A DNA stretch of 64,000 nt, taken from contig NMRA01000155.1 in the NCBI GenBank assembly GCA_002633005.1, forward strand, positions 62,001 through 126,000, read 5' to 3'. The position numbers and the translations under genes are program-made. Source of the stretch: Phoronis australis (Eukaryota > Phoronida > Phoronidae). Position 1 is the first letter of the stretch; every line of letters begins with the position of its first letter. Below the pieces are notes generated by a model. The model ran no database searches, was not told the DNA's origin, and worked only from the letters and a program-made list of their open reading frames with translations. Positions 23,516 to 45,200 of this stretch are shown here, one piece after another.

Positions 23516-24873
23516 GGACTGAGAACCTAGAATTTATCTCAGGGGGAAAAGCACATGTTGAAGAAAATATGTTTGAAGAAAAACACTGAGAAAGCCTGTA
23601 GAATTTGATTTTCGGCTTTATACAAATCTGTCGTTGATTGGACCCGGTAGTGTGTCAATATAATAAACTTTGGCAAAAAAGAAATGTGCAATCATTGGAA
23701 TAATCGAGTTCAATATGGTGCTCGTGCTTCACTTGAACATGTTCTGGGGTTCTTTAGACTAGTACGAAATGTAACCTACTTCGCTTGGAGAATAGCGTCC
23801 CATTTATAAAGAGGAACGGGTAATTGTCCCAAGTCGCTCCTCCAAGACAAGGAGGGGGCGTTTGAGCAATGTATGACCGCAAGAGGTAAAAATCTTTGAT
23901 ACAGAAGGTCGTGCTATTTCAAAAATCCGGGTGAGGAGAACCCCCTCCATGAGCTGCATAGCTACTTATAAAAAGTGTTGGGTCATGGCTGCTACCTGAC
24001 CAACGCCGCACACACATCCTAGGGCCGGACCAACACGGGCACTAAGGCCGGTGGTGCAGCAATCGAAACCAACGGCTGGTGCCGGAGCAGTGTTCGACGT
24101 GTCAACTTTAATCGCACAAAGTCCATAGATTCGCTATATAGTACCCGGAAACGCTCTTCCTCAAAAAATACTCAAGCCCCACCCGCGGCCTCGGGGCAAA
24201 CTGATGCCCCGTGTGCCATGGCGATGCCCTGCACTGTTACAAGGGAACATCACCGAGTCAAATTGGGGAAAAGCGAAGACCTGGAGAATCCAGCCACCAG
24301 GAAATACCAATCTGTAGGTCCGCTTAAAAACAAGCAACAAAAACTTTTTTGTTCGCCCATAGCTATTTCTCAAAGTGGATGAAAGATCCCTTCTAGGTAA
24401 GCTACAATTCTGGAGTCAAACTCGAATGGCGCTCTAATTAAAACAATGCGCATGTGAAAGTAACACAATTGATTTAACTTGTGCACCAAAGTGTTAAGCG
24501 CAGTGAATGCCAAAATACATGTATCCGTCGGTAATTTATCCCGGTGAAATCATATAAACACTGTCGGCTTAAGAATGTTTGATTAGGCAAATGAACGTCA
24601 CAAAAACATTTGAGTGAAAAATTCTTCTAATGGAGTCCTGAATAGGGTAAGTCTGAAAAGGTGAAATAAAACACTCGTTGCTATTTATTTGGGACAATGA
24701 CAAGATCGGAAACACGAATGAGCACGCGAAACTTTATCATGATAAGTTACTAACAAGACCAACATGCTCCACAAACAATGGCTATTGTTACCATGATGGT
24801 ATTCCAATTTATCAATGGCTGACAACGCTAGAGATCAACATTTGCCTAATAACCGCACCCAAACTTGTTTAAT

Positions 24874-25004
24874 CATGCGCGCACCCAGGGGGTCTCGAGT
24901 CCCCCCCCNNNTTTTAATTCAGTCCTCCCGACGTTTTGTCAGGAAATGGTCCACAACGACCGAAGTTCGAGCCCTTCCCACCTTCAAGGTTGGGTGCGCG
25001 CATG
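24874..25004. mobile_element. MITE with CATGCGCGCACCC ends, copy 3 (gapped)
   Basis: Both ends are intact (CATGCGCGCACCCAGGGG and TGGGTGCGCGCATG), but only about 131 bp lie between them and a poly-C run is followed by NNN at 24909-24911. The interior is either deleted or collapsed in the assembly at the Ns. Confidence 0.65.
24909..24911. other. Assembly gap (3 N)
   Basis: Three Ns after a C-run inside MITE copy 3. Confidence 0.95.
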
Positions 25005-26454
25005 TTAATACAGTACGTGGTTTGTAATTCACGACAAATGATATAAACGTTTACGCAACATCGTTTCCCAGTCAATACATGTACACTGTATCTCGGAGAG
25101 ATGAGCCACTACATAATTATTGCCTTTCAACAACGAGGTTTTCAGACCTAAAAAATTGTGATCATTACCGAGGTGTAGCCGAGGTCATGTGAGGGTCAGA
25201 AAACCAAAATATTGACCGAATGTTTAAGTCCTTTTATTTGATTGCATCCGCAAAGGAACTGTCGATTATACTTTGAGAAAGACGCCAGGCGTGCTTCGCA
25301 TATATTCAAGTTGTTTTAATGCAAAACAATCGGCAAAAGCTAGTCAGTGACTGGACTGCGTGTCTGCACGCAGAGCGGGCAGGCGCTATATTCTGCGCAA
25401 ATAACGTGCATTCACTACTTGAACACTTTGGTGGTGGTGCAAAAAATGATTGTTGTGCATAGTTTTTTAGAACACAATGCCTCGTTTAAGCATCAACTTA
25501 AACAACGCAAACGTGAAATACCGCGTGCTTCAAACATGCAGAACCATTTGTAGTTTGGACACAGCACCTCGTTTTCAAAAATAATGGTGAGTTCGGGCAA
25601 GTAGTGGATGGTCTCCTCAACAATATTTAAATCACGTTAAAATACGAAGACTGTCAACTGGCACTGGCCTACCCGGCAGAAGTACTCTGAATCAACAGCA
25701 GGCGAGAGGGCCGCACTGAATGCAATTTGGGCAAAGATGATCTTGGGTAGGCACTAAGCGATGAACGGAGCAAACCCAAAACTAAAATAAGTTTTGACCT
25801 TTTTTACAAACAGACAGAATCCTTAGAAGATAATATTCTTCTTTGCAAAGTTTTGGTGGAAGCTCTCCGTACTTCATACATGCAAAAATGTTGAAAAAGT
25901 ACTTATTTCAAGGTACCTATCTCGACCAGATTTCGTTGATGCAATTGAATTGTGGACCAGACTTAAAAGCCATTGTATACATACAGTAGCACTTTCTAAC
26001 AGACATGGTGTTGCCTAAGAGTAACCTTCAATGTGTCAAAGGCATTGGAGGTCTTTGTAAATACAGTCTACACTGAGTTTTCGTGAACGAATTTTTGGTA
26101 GATTTGGAGCACTGTCCACACAGTCTGTTTGTCCCGTACAAACTTCCTTTAGGCCACGTTAGCTCGAAAAATCTTGTAGAATCACCAGTTTCACCCCAGG
26201 GATTAATGCTATATACAGAACTCTTGTGTTGGAGAGGCTAAACAGACACAAAATGACCTCAGCTAATGTCAGTAACATACGAAAATTACTATAATTCTGT
26301 TCGTAATCATTTTTTCTTTTTATTATAAACAAAATAGTAGTTTATTAAATTTTTATTAGCCTTATGTGAAATACAAGTGACCTGAACAATCCATTACATG
26401 AATGTCAAAAAGTACAAATCTGAACTGAAGACTGGTACTGCAATAGAGTATTCT

Positions 26455-26712
26455 TTTACCCTCCAAAACCCTCAGAAGTTTGGCGGAAAATTTGCCAAAG
26501 TCTGCCAAAGGAGCATGACGCTTTTGGCAAATATACATGGCAACTGTGTGAAAGACCGCTCACCAAGAACCATAATATCCAGTTTGTGAGCTAGGGAGTA
26601 TGAGTTTTTAGTCGATTCCTGCCTTTATTTTTCACCAATAATACCAAGGATGCATAAACAGGAGACAGACAAGGATTCGTTGAAGTCATCAAAACAGGGT
26701 TAAGTATGCTTT
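26455..26712 (-). repeat. Interspersed repeat R2, copy b
   Basis: The reverse complement carries GATGACTTCAACGAATCC, GGCAGGAATCGACTAA and GATATTATGGTTCTTGGTG, matching the copies at 9541 and 53153 in the same order. Confidence 0.5.
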
Positions 26713-27876
26713 TAACATTACTGGTAGTATTCATTGCAGTACAACACCAGCAGTGTCAAATGGTGTTTTAATACAACAGAGCAATCAATCAACATCTGGG
26801 TAATGAATTGATCAATCATGCAGATGTCCTGGGGGCCCAAAATAAAAGTGTATAAATTGGAAAGTAGATGATATCCGAGCTACAATTCAAGCATGACAAG
26901 ACTTGAGGCAACAGGGTACACAACACAATCAGGCAAACTAATATAAGGAATGGCAAAGATACCCAGCCTTGTCATTCTTGAAATTTAGCAACTAATCCAT
27001 ACTCGCCAACTGTCATGTTTTTTGAGGGTTCGTAATACCATACTCTCACATCATCAAAATGTCCCTCTTTGTAACTGAGTGCAACAGAAACGGTTCTGTC
27101 ACCTTTTTAGGGGTTACGTCACCCGTAATTTCATGTACAAGCAAAAATGTTCTGAAGGATTTCATTCTAGAACGTTGCCAACTGTGTTGATAGCTGACAT
27201 ATTTACCTTTTAAATTAGGAGAGCATGAGAGAATAAGCAAGGTGATAAAGTGGACAAGAATTGGATGAAGTAGAGCACTGTTGAGTAAGATTCAGGTATA
27301 TCCCAAATAAAAGTATTCACCAGCTAAAAACTATGGTCTACAATACAGACAAGGGTGCATCTCATTAATAGCATTACGAAGAGAGTGCAGGGAGTCTAAA
27401 TTGGAGAGAATGTTTTGGACATGGTTAAACAACTGAGAATGTATGAGAAACAACTCAATCAGAGCTGCACTTTGCCCTGTTTAGCTGACAACAAAATGAA
27501 AAATAGAATTAGACTTTTTTACTCCAAGTAAAATCAATCTCCAAAATAAATATTCCTTGCATTTCCATTACCACAAAAATATGAAAATTATCACTGACTC
27601 AAGACAATGCTTGAGTGTTCATTGGGGTTGGCCAACCATAAAAGTGAGAATTCAAAAATGGCGCATGCACGCATTTCTTGTGACTTGAGCCAGTAACAGA
27701 AATAAAATCCTAAAATCGTAAGCAATATTATGAGACTAAAGAGATCAAAGGACTAATTTGATTTCCGTATTTTTACCAGCTAAACAGGATGAAAGTCAAC
27801 ATTAGCAAACAATTAATGAGGACAACAACAGATATTGTTCCCTGAAATATCACAATTATTCAATACATTTCAACAG

Positions 27877-36276
<8,400 letters not shown>

Positions 36277-38008
36277 TATGGGTTCTGCAATCAGAAATAT
36301 GCCCCAACCTCGGGGATGAACCAAGGAACACCAAACAGCTGTGCAGTAGACGTACCGCGGACGGAACAGACAGACAAATTGATTCATATGCAGCGTCCTC
36401 TTTCGGTATTTATTGCTTCTACAACTAGACTAGCCCGGCTGCCGGAGTTTTCTGCAGAATGGATAATATATTTACCTCTTTGTTTCTGCGGACAATCAAC
36501 ACTGTTGCCAGCGCGCAAACTGATACCTGGAGAGACAACACGCACCATAGTCAAATCTGGAATGAGTTTAGGAAAAATCGGCTTGTTTCCGCCGATCGAG
36601 GCGGGCACTCCCTTGGGCTCCGGTCAGTGACCAAGGGCACTCTGAAACGTGCCAACTTTTGTAGTGTAAACTGCACTTTCGTTGTAATGATAGTCATTCG
36701 AGTGATTTCGTGATCCCAATATATGTCGTGCGAGAATAAACACTTTTACGACAAAGCTTATTACATGTGTACTTTAGAACAAGTCCATCGGCTTTTCAAA
36801 GCATGCAAATGACTGTTGGAGTTACCCGAAACTTGTACTCCTCATCGGATTTTCCAAGAATGCAAACAGTTACCGAAAATACATGTACGCGCCCATGGGC
36901 GTACTTTTACATTTTTTCCCGAATATACGCCCACGGGACATATTTTTGAAAATTCCGACTGTCTTGACATGCCTGCAAGCCAATGAGCATATTAACATAT
37001 ATTGGGAACAGGATGGAAATGTTCTACCAACGTACAGTACAATGTTTGATCTTTCTTCAGTTACTGGCATTATTATAGTTGAAAGGAAAATAAATAAGTT
37101 AACAGCGGTGTGTGCGGCCAATTGAAAGTTTGACTCACCTTTTATAGGAATCGCCAGCAGTCACTTCAGATTACTGAATACACGCTCACTGAAATTCATA
37201 TCAGGGCCCTTTGTTTTAAAGGTGTTGGGTCTGTCTCGAGAAACAACAAATTAGGGAAATATTTAGGAAGCACTCGTGTAAGACAATTTCTTCCTTAAAT
37301 AGACCTGATCTTTTAAATAAGTCTAGGGAATTCCCATATTTGGAAGCACGCGGGGTTTATAAACTTTGCCGTGGAATGTTTACGTCCTCTTGAAGTGGTG
37401 TTATCTTTAAAGAAACAATAATCAAAGCTATTTCTACGGATGTTATCGCTCTAACTTGTTTTACGTTACACCGTGTAATTATTTCTGTTTCACATTATGC
37501 ATCCATATCACAGGTCATAATCTTGTTCTTAATATCAAAAGCTCTGCAGGTGAATTCTTGGAAATTTATGTTTGTTTAGCTGAAAAACATAATGTGATCG
37601 ATATTCTGCGCTTCGCATGGTCTTGTTGCAGGTATCTTTGGTCTAATTATTGTATACATTTTGCGTTGTTTCGTTCCTCTAACCCAGTTTGTTTTGTTAT
37701 CTACCTGATTCTTTTGTTAGGCAGTTGCCACAAAGTTGTTTTTTAACTCTTGTTATTTATCCATAACCTTGCTAGCTTTTTTATGTTTCCGTTTTCTAAT
37801 TCTCACTTACGCCACGCATGCCACATTATTATTTTGTATCCAGTTTTCCACCATTCGCCAATTGTGAGCTAATTAAAACCTGGCAGTTGTTTCAACACAT
37901 GGGCAAACATACCCAGTACCTCTCCAATATAGCGCTAGGAGTCAAGGGTGGAAGCCGATACTCAGTTTTCCTAGACAGGTATATTGGTTAGTGAAAGCCA
38001 AAGCGGAA

Positions 38009-38248
38009 AAAATCCAGGACAAAAATTTTCTGTTCAAGACTAAACTGAATTTTCTCCAGGACCAAAAATATACTCAAAACCGAAAATGATCGATCGCGCC
38101 AGGGCCTTTAATTTATAACGTAAGGACCAAAGTTTAACACGTCAGGACTAAAATTTATCACGCCAGGGAACAAAATTTGTTATGTCAGGAAAATTTCACA
38201 CATGAGAAAAATTTGACGTCGGGGAAATTTCATTCCAGGAGACTGCGT
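38009..38248. repeat. Degenerate ~24-bp tandem array
   Basis: Repeating words of the type CAGGACCAAAATTTATCACG (for example ccaggaccaaaa, gtaaggaccaaag, gtcaggactaaaa, gccagggaacaaaa) recur about every 24 bp. The array is flanked by two copies of GAGTCAAGG.TGGAAGCCG near 37938 and 38272. Confidence 0.5.
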
Positions 38249-38360
38249 GACCATCCACCACCAAGCATTTGGAGTCAAGGTTGGAAGCCGTATGTGTATT
38301 GGTCTCTGCCGTCATTATCAGCCGATTTCATGAAGGTGGTTTAACAAAACCAGGTTAAAT

Positions 38361-38433
38361 TAAAATTAGACCAGGTTTAGGAAGACCAGGTTTAAGTCTT
38401 AAACCTGGTCTTCCTAAACCTGGTCTAATTTTA
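38361..38433. repeat. Perfect palindrome, 36-bp arms, 1-nt centre
   Basis: I checked each base pair: 38361-38396 is the exact reverse complement of 38398-38433, centred on T at 38397. The arm contains AGACCAGGTTTAGGAAGACC. Confidence 0.95.
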
Positions 38434-38694
38434 GTAGTTGGACGATTTTGACGAATCAAAAACTAAATATGATCAGCATTTGACTAGGAATTCAGACATG
38501 CTATTGGTTTATGTTCAAATATGTTATAACTTAACTTTTGTCTTTAATAGCTAGCACAGTCCAGTCAGGCTAGATACGATCTTATTGGAGATTAGAGCAA
38601 TTATCGAACAAAAGTGAGCTGTCCTTCCAACCATAAATGCCAGAATGGATTTAATCAGTCGTGTAAGGTATTAATTTGGCTATAGGGGTCATCT

Positions 38695-38735
38695 TCCCAA
38701 CTTGTTGTTGGGCTATAGAATCCAACAAGTTGGGA
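38695..38735. repeat. Perfect 13-bp inverted repeat
   Basis: TCCCAACTTGTTG and CAACAAGTTGGGA are separated by 15 nt, inside the foldback element. Confidence 0.8.
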
Positions 38736-41700
38736 TCAACGGGCAAACGCCGTAATGCTTGATTTTAGTGATATCAAATCTATAATTTTCAAATTGTTGA
38801 CTTGGTCCCCCTTTTAAAAAATCCTGAATCCGCCCCTGCTACGTTTGATCTTGTGTCGTCGTAAAACTGAATATTGAAAATAGTCCATTCTTGCTCTAAA
38901 ACTGCGTCGTAAATGCACACCGCGGCATCATTCAGTTGCACCTACATGTACATCATGCAAGTCTGACATATTTTAAATCAGTATTGAACCTGGGTTTGAC
39001 CCAAGTCCAAAGTTAAACCTGGTTTCAGATCTTAATGCAGGTCTAAGGAAAATAGACCTCGTTGGTGTAATGAAAACTGACTTGGACCAGGACTAAACTG
39101 GAGTTAAACCAGGTTTTTCTAGAGTTAAGTTAAACCACCTTTATGAAATGCAGATTATCTTTAAACCTGGTCTAAGTCCAGTTTAAACCAGGTTTAACTT
39201 TAAACCACCTTTATGAAATCGTCTGCATATGGATAAGTGTTAGCCCCAGTCACTCGCTCTTGCAACCGACACGGAAGGCCGCATGACTAAATGAAACGTC
39301 AGAACAGTTTCAAACTGATGTTTAGAAAGTGTGCAATTAATAAGAAAACCCCAAAAGTAAAAAACGTGGCAACTTTGCCATAGGCCCCACACGTGATCAT
39401 ATTGAGTAATAGCCTACAAAACCGAAATGTGACAAAAGCATTTATTTATTTATTATTTATTTATTAATGTAACATTTACAATGAGGGCAGTACATGATTT
39501 TTCAAGATATCTTCTTCTTGAATTACTGAATAATTGTCCGAAATTACCCCCACCGATCTCAGAAAAAAAGTTGTTCCCATCTACTAAGTCAGCTAACGTA
39601 CGTTATAGAATTACACTGTACGTGTCAGTTAACAGAATTACATAAGTATGCGCAAAGTGCCTTATGCCCACATCTCCTTGTTCCCTTTGTGGAGTGCGGC
39701 GCTTACATGAACCAGCTCAGGTAGCGAAATGTCAGACTTGTCGTGGACTGTTATTTTATGCCCCAGGCACGGACTCAAGGAATACCGAAATATTAGTTTA
39801 TCATAAGATCTATCAGCTTCTTGGCCTCTGACGCGAGCTATCATATCCATTCTATTTACACGGATCTTCACGTGGAGCTAAAAATAGCTCTGCAGGTCAA
39901 GTCACCTCAGATAACTGTGGGCCTCAGGGCATCGTGTTCTAAATCCTACTACCAGATATAGTATAACCTGTGATTGCCAGGAAGCCACTGATGCACTTAA
40001 TACATGGAGCGGAGCTACAAGTAGCAGGGGGAGACGGATTGTCTGACTTGGTGTCTCGGATGGAAGCAGTATAACCTCTTAACAGGCAATTCCCCTTTAG
40101 AACCCATGTTGCCATTGCGCATTAGGCATCAGAGTGGTCAAACTCTAACAGTTTATCTAAATTATAGTACACACCCTGAAACTCCCAATTAGACGCGTGC
40201 ACTAAAACCACTAATCTGCTTTTAATAAAAACTAAAATAGGGCAAATCTTGAGTGTAAAGGCATTTTTTTCAAAGAGCAACAGGGAAAAGTCATTTTATT
40301 TAAACACCACAAAATGAAATAATAACAACTTCAGAGAGCACAATCATGCACATATAGCTAGAAATGACGCTTTGATCCTAATGATAAAAATTTTCGCACA
40401 AAAATAAAATGGCATATTATGCCACCTAACAGCATATCACTGTTAAAGAGAAGAGTTATATTAGTAGCTATTTAAAATACTGTGAGGTCACACATAAGAA
40501 TTAGTGAGATACACCATTGTCCGTTATACACACGCTAACTATTATCAGGACAACTAACTCTCGAGTAATTGTTTTTGTGGTCAAGATCAACTGGCAGTAC
40601 GAAATTCGTTAATCATGTCCACAAACTTTCCAGTGGCCTCCAGAGGGCCCTAGTCGCACAGAAATTCCTCTTAACAAACATGACCTACTGGAACTACAGC
40701 TAGTGAACAAGTGATCCCTGATCACCAAATTACAATACACAATAGACAAACCTGTTACTGAAACAGGACTACCACAGCCATACAGAAACTATAAGATAAA
40801 CATCAATTTAAACTCTTGTTACTAAAACAAAAAATGAAAGACCCAGTTAGCTAATAATAAAATTAAATAGCTGACATTTGCCAAATACATAATTATACAC
40901 AGACAGTCAACAAAATATTTGTTCATATTTTCAGATAGAAGTAAACAAACCCTAGATCAGCATTTTAATTTTTGTAACCAGAAAATAAGCTTTTTTCATA
41001 AAATGCAATTTTGAAATGTCGCAAAAAATCAATTTAATCACAAACTATAAGGGGACTTTTACATTATAATCTAAATGATGAAACTCTTTCCTAGCTTGTT
41101 ATGTTCTTATCAAAAACACATTCATCACCATGTGTTTTTGCAAGACATTTAGTCCTACACAACTCACCTGAATGTGTGTTGTAAAAGTGTATATAACTTA
41201 ATCATCTACACAACAAAAACAACAGTAGATGTCTCTAGAAGCATACCAGAAATTTAAGCAAAACTCAATTTTAAAATCTCCAGTTACCAACAAGAAGAAT
41301 TACACAGAATAGCTACAACATAATTTTGCCAAACACTCATCTATCTGAGCAGCTTAGGTGGATGACAAAAAGTTTGGCAAGAATTGTACTGCCCACTCAA
41401 ATGACAGCATGAGACAGGCTCCCCTACAATATGGCAAACACTGACATTTAGCGATAGTGTACCAGAACAGTAGGGACAATTCAAATTTTGAACAATATGT
41501 TAAGTTTGTATGCCCAAAACTAATTAACCACCTGATTACATTTATACTATTAGAAGGCTCCAAATGTTGCAGAACACACTTATTGACTAGGTTTGCATTC
41601 ATGCAAGAGCAACGCTGGGGCATTGACATACGCCCACAGTGCATAGCAAGCCTTATGTTTCCAGTGGTTAATAAGGTGCTGCAGTAGTCTAATATCCCCA

Positions 41701-42271
41701 AAAATAACATGATGTCAGTGGGTTGTCATCACACACCTCTCGGTCACTTTTCACTGAAATCTAACAATTGGTTTTCTAGATATTGTCCGGATTCAAGACA
41801 ATCCTCCGTTTGACTCGATTGATGTCACTTCAACTTATGCAAAACCTGATCACCCAAATATTCAATTGACAAAGTCACCTCAAAGGAAAAACTGTCTATT
41901 TAGATACTGTATGACTGACCACACAAAAAATAAGCTATCCAGGGCTCACCTCACCTGAGGGGGATAGGGATACTTTTGTCATGCAAGCACAACTGGGGCT
42001 CATTACTTAATCCTTACTAGTGAACACGGTTAAAAAAAAAACAAAATGCACTTAAAGCTTCAGCTCAACACATCTTCACAGTGCTCAAGACAGAAGACAC
42101 TGAGATTGGCTTTTAAACAGATTTTGACAAATGCACCAAGACCTTTAACTTACAACCAACTTCAGCTTAATACTTAAAAATTTCATGTTGCCTTTTCAAC
42201 AACTCTAAGACTTGCACTTGAAAACTTTACCAAGTTCTTTGTCATCTCCACCAATCCCAGTCCTCTCGCAA

Positions 42272-45200
42272 TCAGTCACCACACGGTGCTTCAGTTCCAT
42301 TGCACATTGGTTGTGAACTGTATACTTCATCCTCTTCAGGGAATGAACTGAAGCTGGCCTCAGACTGAGAATGCGGCATTACGGCCGGAGGAATGACTTC
42401 AATGGTATAGAATACTTTTTTCTGTTTCATCCAACTGTATGTGTTGTCAAACCTGAGTATGTCTGCAAAGACAAAAAAGATCAAATTTTAATAGCAATTA
42501 TAACACTGATTCTGACCATAACTTTGTTAACTTTAATAGCAACAGAAACATTATGAGGGTAATCTGAAGAAGATGGGGTTGGCATAAGTTAAAGTATTGC
42601 TTAACTATGTTGTTACCATTAGCTGCCAACATACACAGTAGGGTACAATAGTGTAATTTAGTTCTATTTTCACAAACCTCAAGTATCAGGGCTTAGAAAG
42701 ACCAATGAAAAAAGAGGAAAATTTTCCAGGTGACATCATTTAAAGGAAATAACATAATATCAATTGAAAGTAAAATGTTGACTTTTACTATAGGACTGGC
42801 CTCTGACATAGTCCAGGAAAATGATAACATCAATCTATTTCTGTCATGACCCCATCATGACCCCATCATGAAAAAAATCCTACGTTGACACCCCAACCAG
42901 TCGAGATTGAGCAATTTCACCAGTTTGCACAACTCAGAATCTTCCAATTTAGAACAAAGACATCCCGCTGTTTTGGTTAATCAATCGCCTCAGACTGCTA
43001 ATGCTATCGTTCTCTAGATAACGAGACAATCATAAACACATTGGGAGAAACGACAGTATGTTTAAATTTCGGTTTTGAAAGTGTAAATAGCATAATTATG
43101 TAACTATTTAAATAGTTAGTGAAAAGCACATGTGATTAGGTTTTTGAATTTTGAAAACTGGACAAGAAATGTGACTTTTAAAACCTAAAACATTTGTTTA
43201 ATTTTGCAATAAAATGTTCTTCATTAACTCTGTTTGGTGTGCAACACATTTGGGCCAATTATCAAACCACAAGGCAGCAGTTGGGTTTTGAGGTAAGCCA
43301 AGTGTTATACAATTCTTGGCATGAAATCTATGGCTACGGAATGATCGTACAACTTACATGTTCCAGCATGGCTACATGTGACCATGCCATCTTCAGGGAC
43401 AAGGTGACTGTTGACCCTTGAACTCTGGAGTATAACCTCCATTTCATTTACCTTCAGTCGACCCGCTCCAGGCGGTGTGTAGTAGACAGCATAGGCAATG
43501 TCATTGTACTCAGTGCGGAACGACCACCTGAGGGTCAGATGAATTTAGAAGTGAGACACAGCAAGGTAAAAATGTATGCAATTTAAAGCTAAGATAAAAC
43601 AAACTAAAGATGGTTCAACATGAAAAATAGTCGGTGAGCTTCACCCAAGACATAGCACAATGACAGAGTTCAAGTGTATTAGCTCTGCTATTTCAGAAAT
43701 GAAATAGAAGACAAATTAATGCAAAATTAAAACAAAAATGGGCTCGCAGCTGAAATACACACCAGTCTCATAACAACTGGCATGGTGCTTTTGAGCCTGG
43801 GATACATAAAAACAACTTGTTTTATAGTGAAAATGAAGGGAATTTAATCTTGCATGGGTGTGATTTTGGACCCTTGCCATGTTTCTTTGTAAAAGTGACG
43901 AGAGCAACGTAAAGCATCCATCGTGTGCATTGCAAATGGTAAAGGGTGACCACTTTTTCAAATATTTCCACTGCAGTCAGATAAGCCTGAAATTCAGCGT
44001 CAGTTGTGCAGGCTCTCCTCATTAGGAACAAGTAGGACACGTTTTATGAAGAAACATATATTACGGCAGGAACAATGAAAAATTGTCACAAGGCCACACC
44101 ACAGCAGTCAGACACAGAGGAAAAGATAAAAAAATATAATTGCCACTAGAGCGCACAGCAGTGGACGGATTGGTCTGAAAGTCATCGTTAGCCGCTATCA
44201 TATCCTTAACACATCTGCATAATTTCACAACGATCCTCCAAAGAGTTACGGAGACACAGCCAAGGACAAAACAAAATTGCCACTAGGGGCCACCAGAGTA
44301 ATAGAACCATCCATAGGTCTTCTTGTAAGGAACACACCTGTCATTTTCACAATGGTAAGGATGGAAAAAGGCCACGTATCACATGATACGGACATGAATT
44401 TGTGCAAAAAGTCATGAATAGAAATACAAATGCTACCTGACCACACTGCCAACTGTGTCAACCTTGACCTCAGCACGATGAGACGATGCTCTGGGTACAA
44501 CCGCTGACGTCATATTTTTGGGATCCATGAAATGGTTTGCAGACAAGTAGTATGACTTGGGCACCTCTCCTCCAAAACAAACCTGAAACATCCACACAAC
44601 ATTAGACTAAGTGCTTTTAAGCATTAAAATGTCTGCTGGGGAACGTACTAGCAAAGATGGCTGCAGATGTTGCACGTTGGAAACTAGAATTATTCTTCAC
44701 CATACACACAAAATAGTCTTCATAGTCTTCATGGAAATCACTCAATGTTTTACAAGGGTGTGGACGGGTACGCAACATTACCGCTAGTGTTAAACTTCAC
44801 ATGGTTGTAACTGCTACACGATTACCTGGAAGTACACAACCTGGAGTCACTGCCACATACGAGTACAACAGTGACCTGATTAAGTACGAGTCGTGACTGT
44901 TTACAATAACACGTACCATAGTTTGACACTTTGGGTCATTGTTGGAGTCCAACATGGTGCCACCAAGATAGACTGGTAACTGATCAGCATCTATAGCCTT
45001 CAGCACGTGTTCCAAGTAGTCTCCTACAGAAGCATATAACAACAAAATGTACATTTAAAATCACTTCCATATTATACTTTTCACAAATGGCAACAATTAA
45101 AACGAAAACCATTATATGTGTTGCAATTTTACAGCACGAGTCATTGATTGGCAACCACAAAAATGCCGAAGCTTATCTGCATAAACTTAAATGCCTCACG

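Larger units (their letters stand above)
20265..27876. other. Gene-free repeat-rich region
   Basis: Between the duplication and the TMEM208 stop codon I see no convincing host exon. Contents are a CRE/TATA-like tandem block (20294-20494), a hAT-type MITE (20798-21117), a tRNA-derived SINE head (about 23436-23515), a gapped MITE (24874-25004) and repeat R2 copy b (26455-26712). The TMEM208 3'UTR must occupy the top end near 27876. Confidence 0.5.
38323..39221. mobile_element. Foldback/MITE-like element with GATTTCAT.AAGGTGGTTTAA ends
   Basis: Left end CGATTTCATGAAGGTGGTTT, right end AAACCACCTTTATGAAATCG: an inverted repeat of about 22 bp with one mismatch. The interior is packed with AAACCTGGTTTAA-type words in both orientations, a perfect palindrome (38361-38433), a second inverted repeat (38695-38735), a hAT-end fragment (38821-38839) and an additional internal copy of the right end (39135-39156). 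No coding capacity. Nested insertions are likely. Confidence 0.6.
36277..42271. other. Intergenic: TMEM208 promoter side, foldback element, SEC14L2 3'UTR
   Basis: About 6 kb. The first few hundred bases should hold the TMEM208 5'UTR and promoter. A degenerate ~24-bp tandem array (38009-38248) and a foldback element (38323-39221) follow. A TTTATT-rich stretch at 39439-39470 and a TTTATT at 40295-40300 are candidate minus-strand poly(A) signals for SEC14L2, whose 3'UTR would then be about 2 kb. The open frames at 37456-37746 and 41354-41710 look like chance frames. Confidence 0.5.

Noticed and set aside
36384-36608. Alternative first coding exon of TMEM208 starting MPASIGG
   Set aside because: Its donor near 36473 is in phase 1, which does not join exon 2 in phase 0, and the peptide does not resemble family N-termini.
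38009-38248. CRISPR-like array
   Set aside because: Units are degenerate, without constant repeats and unique spacers, and the DNA is eukaryotic.
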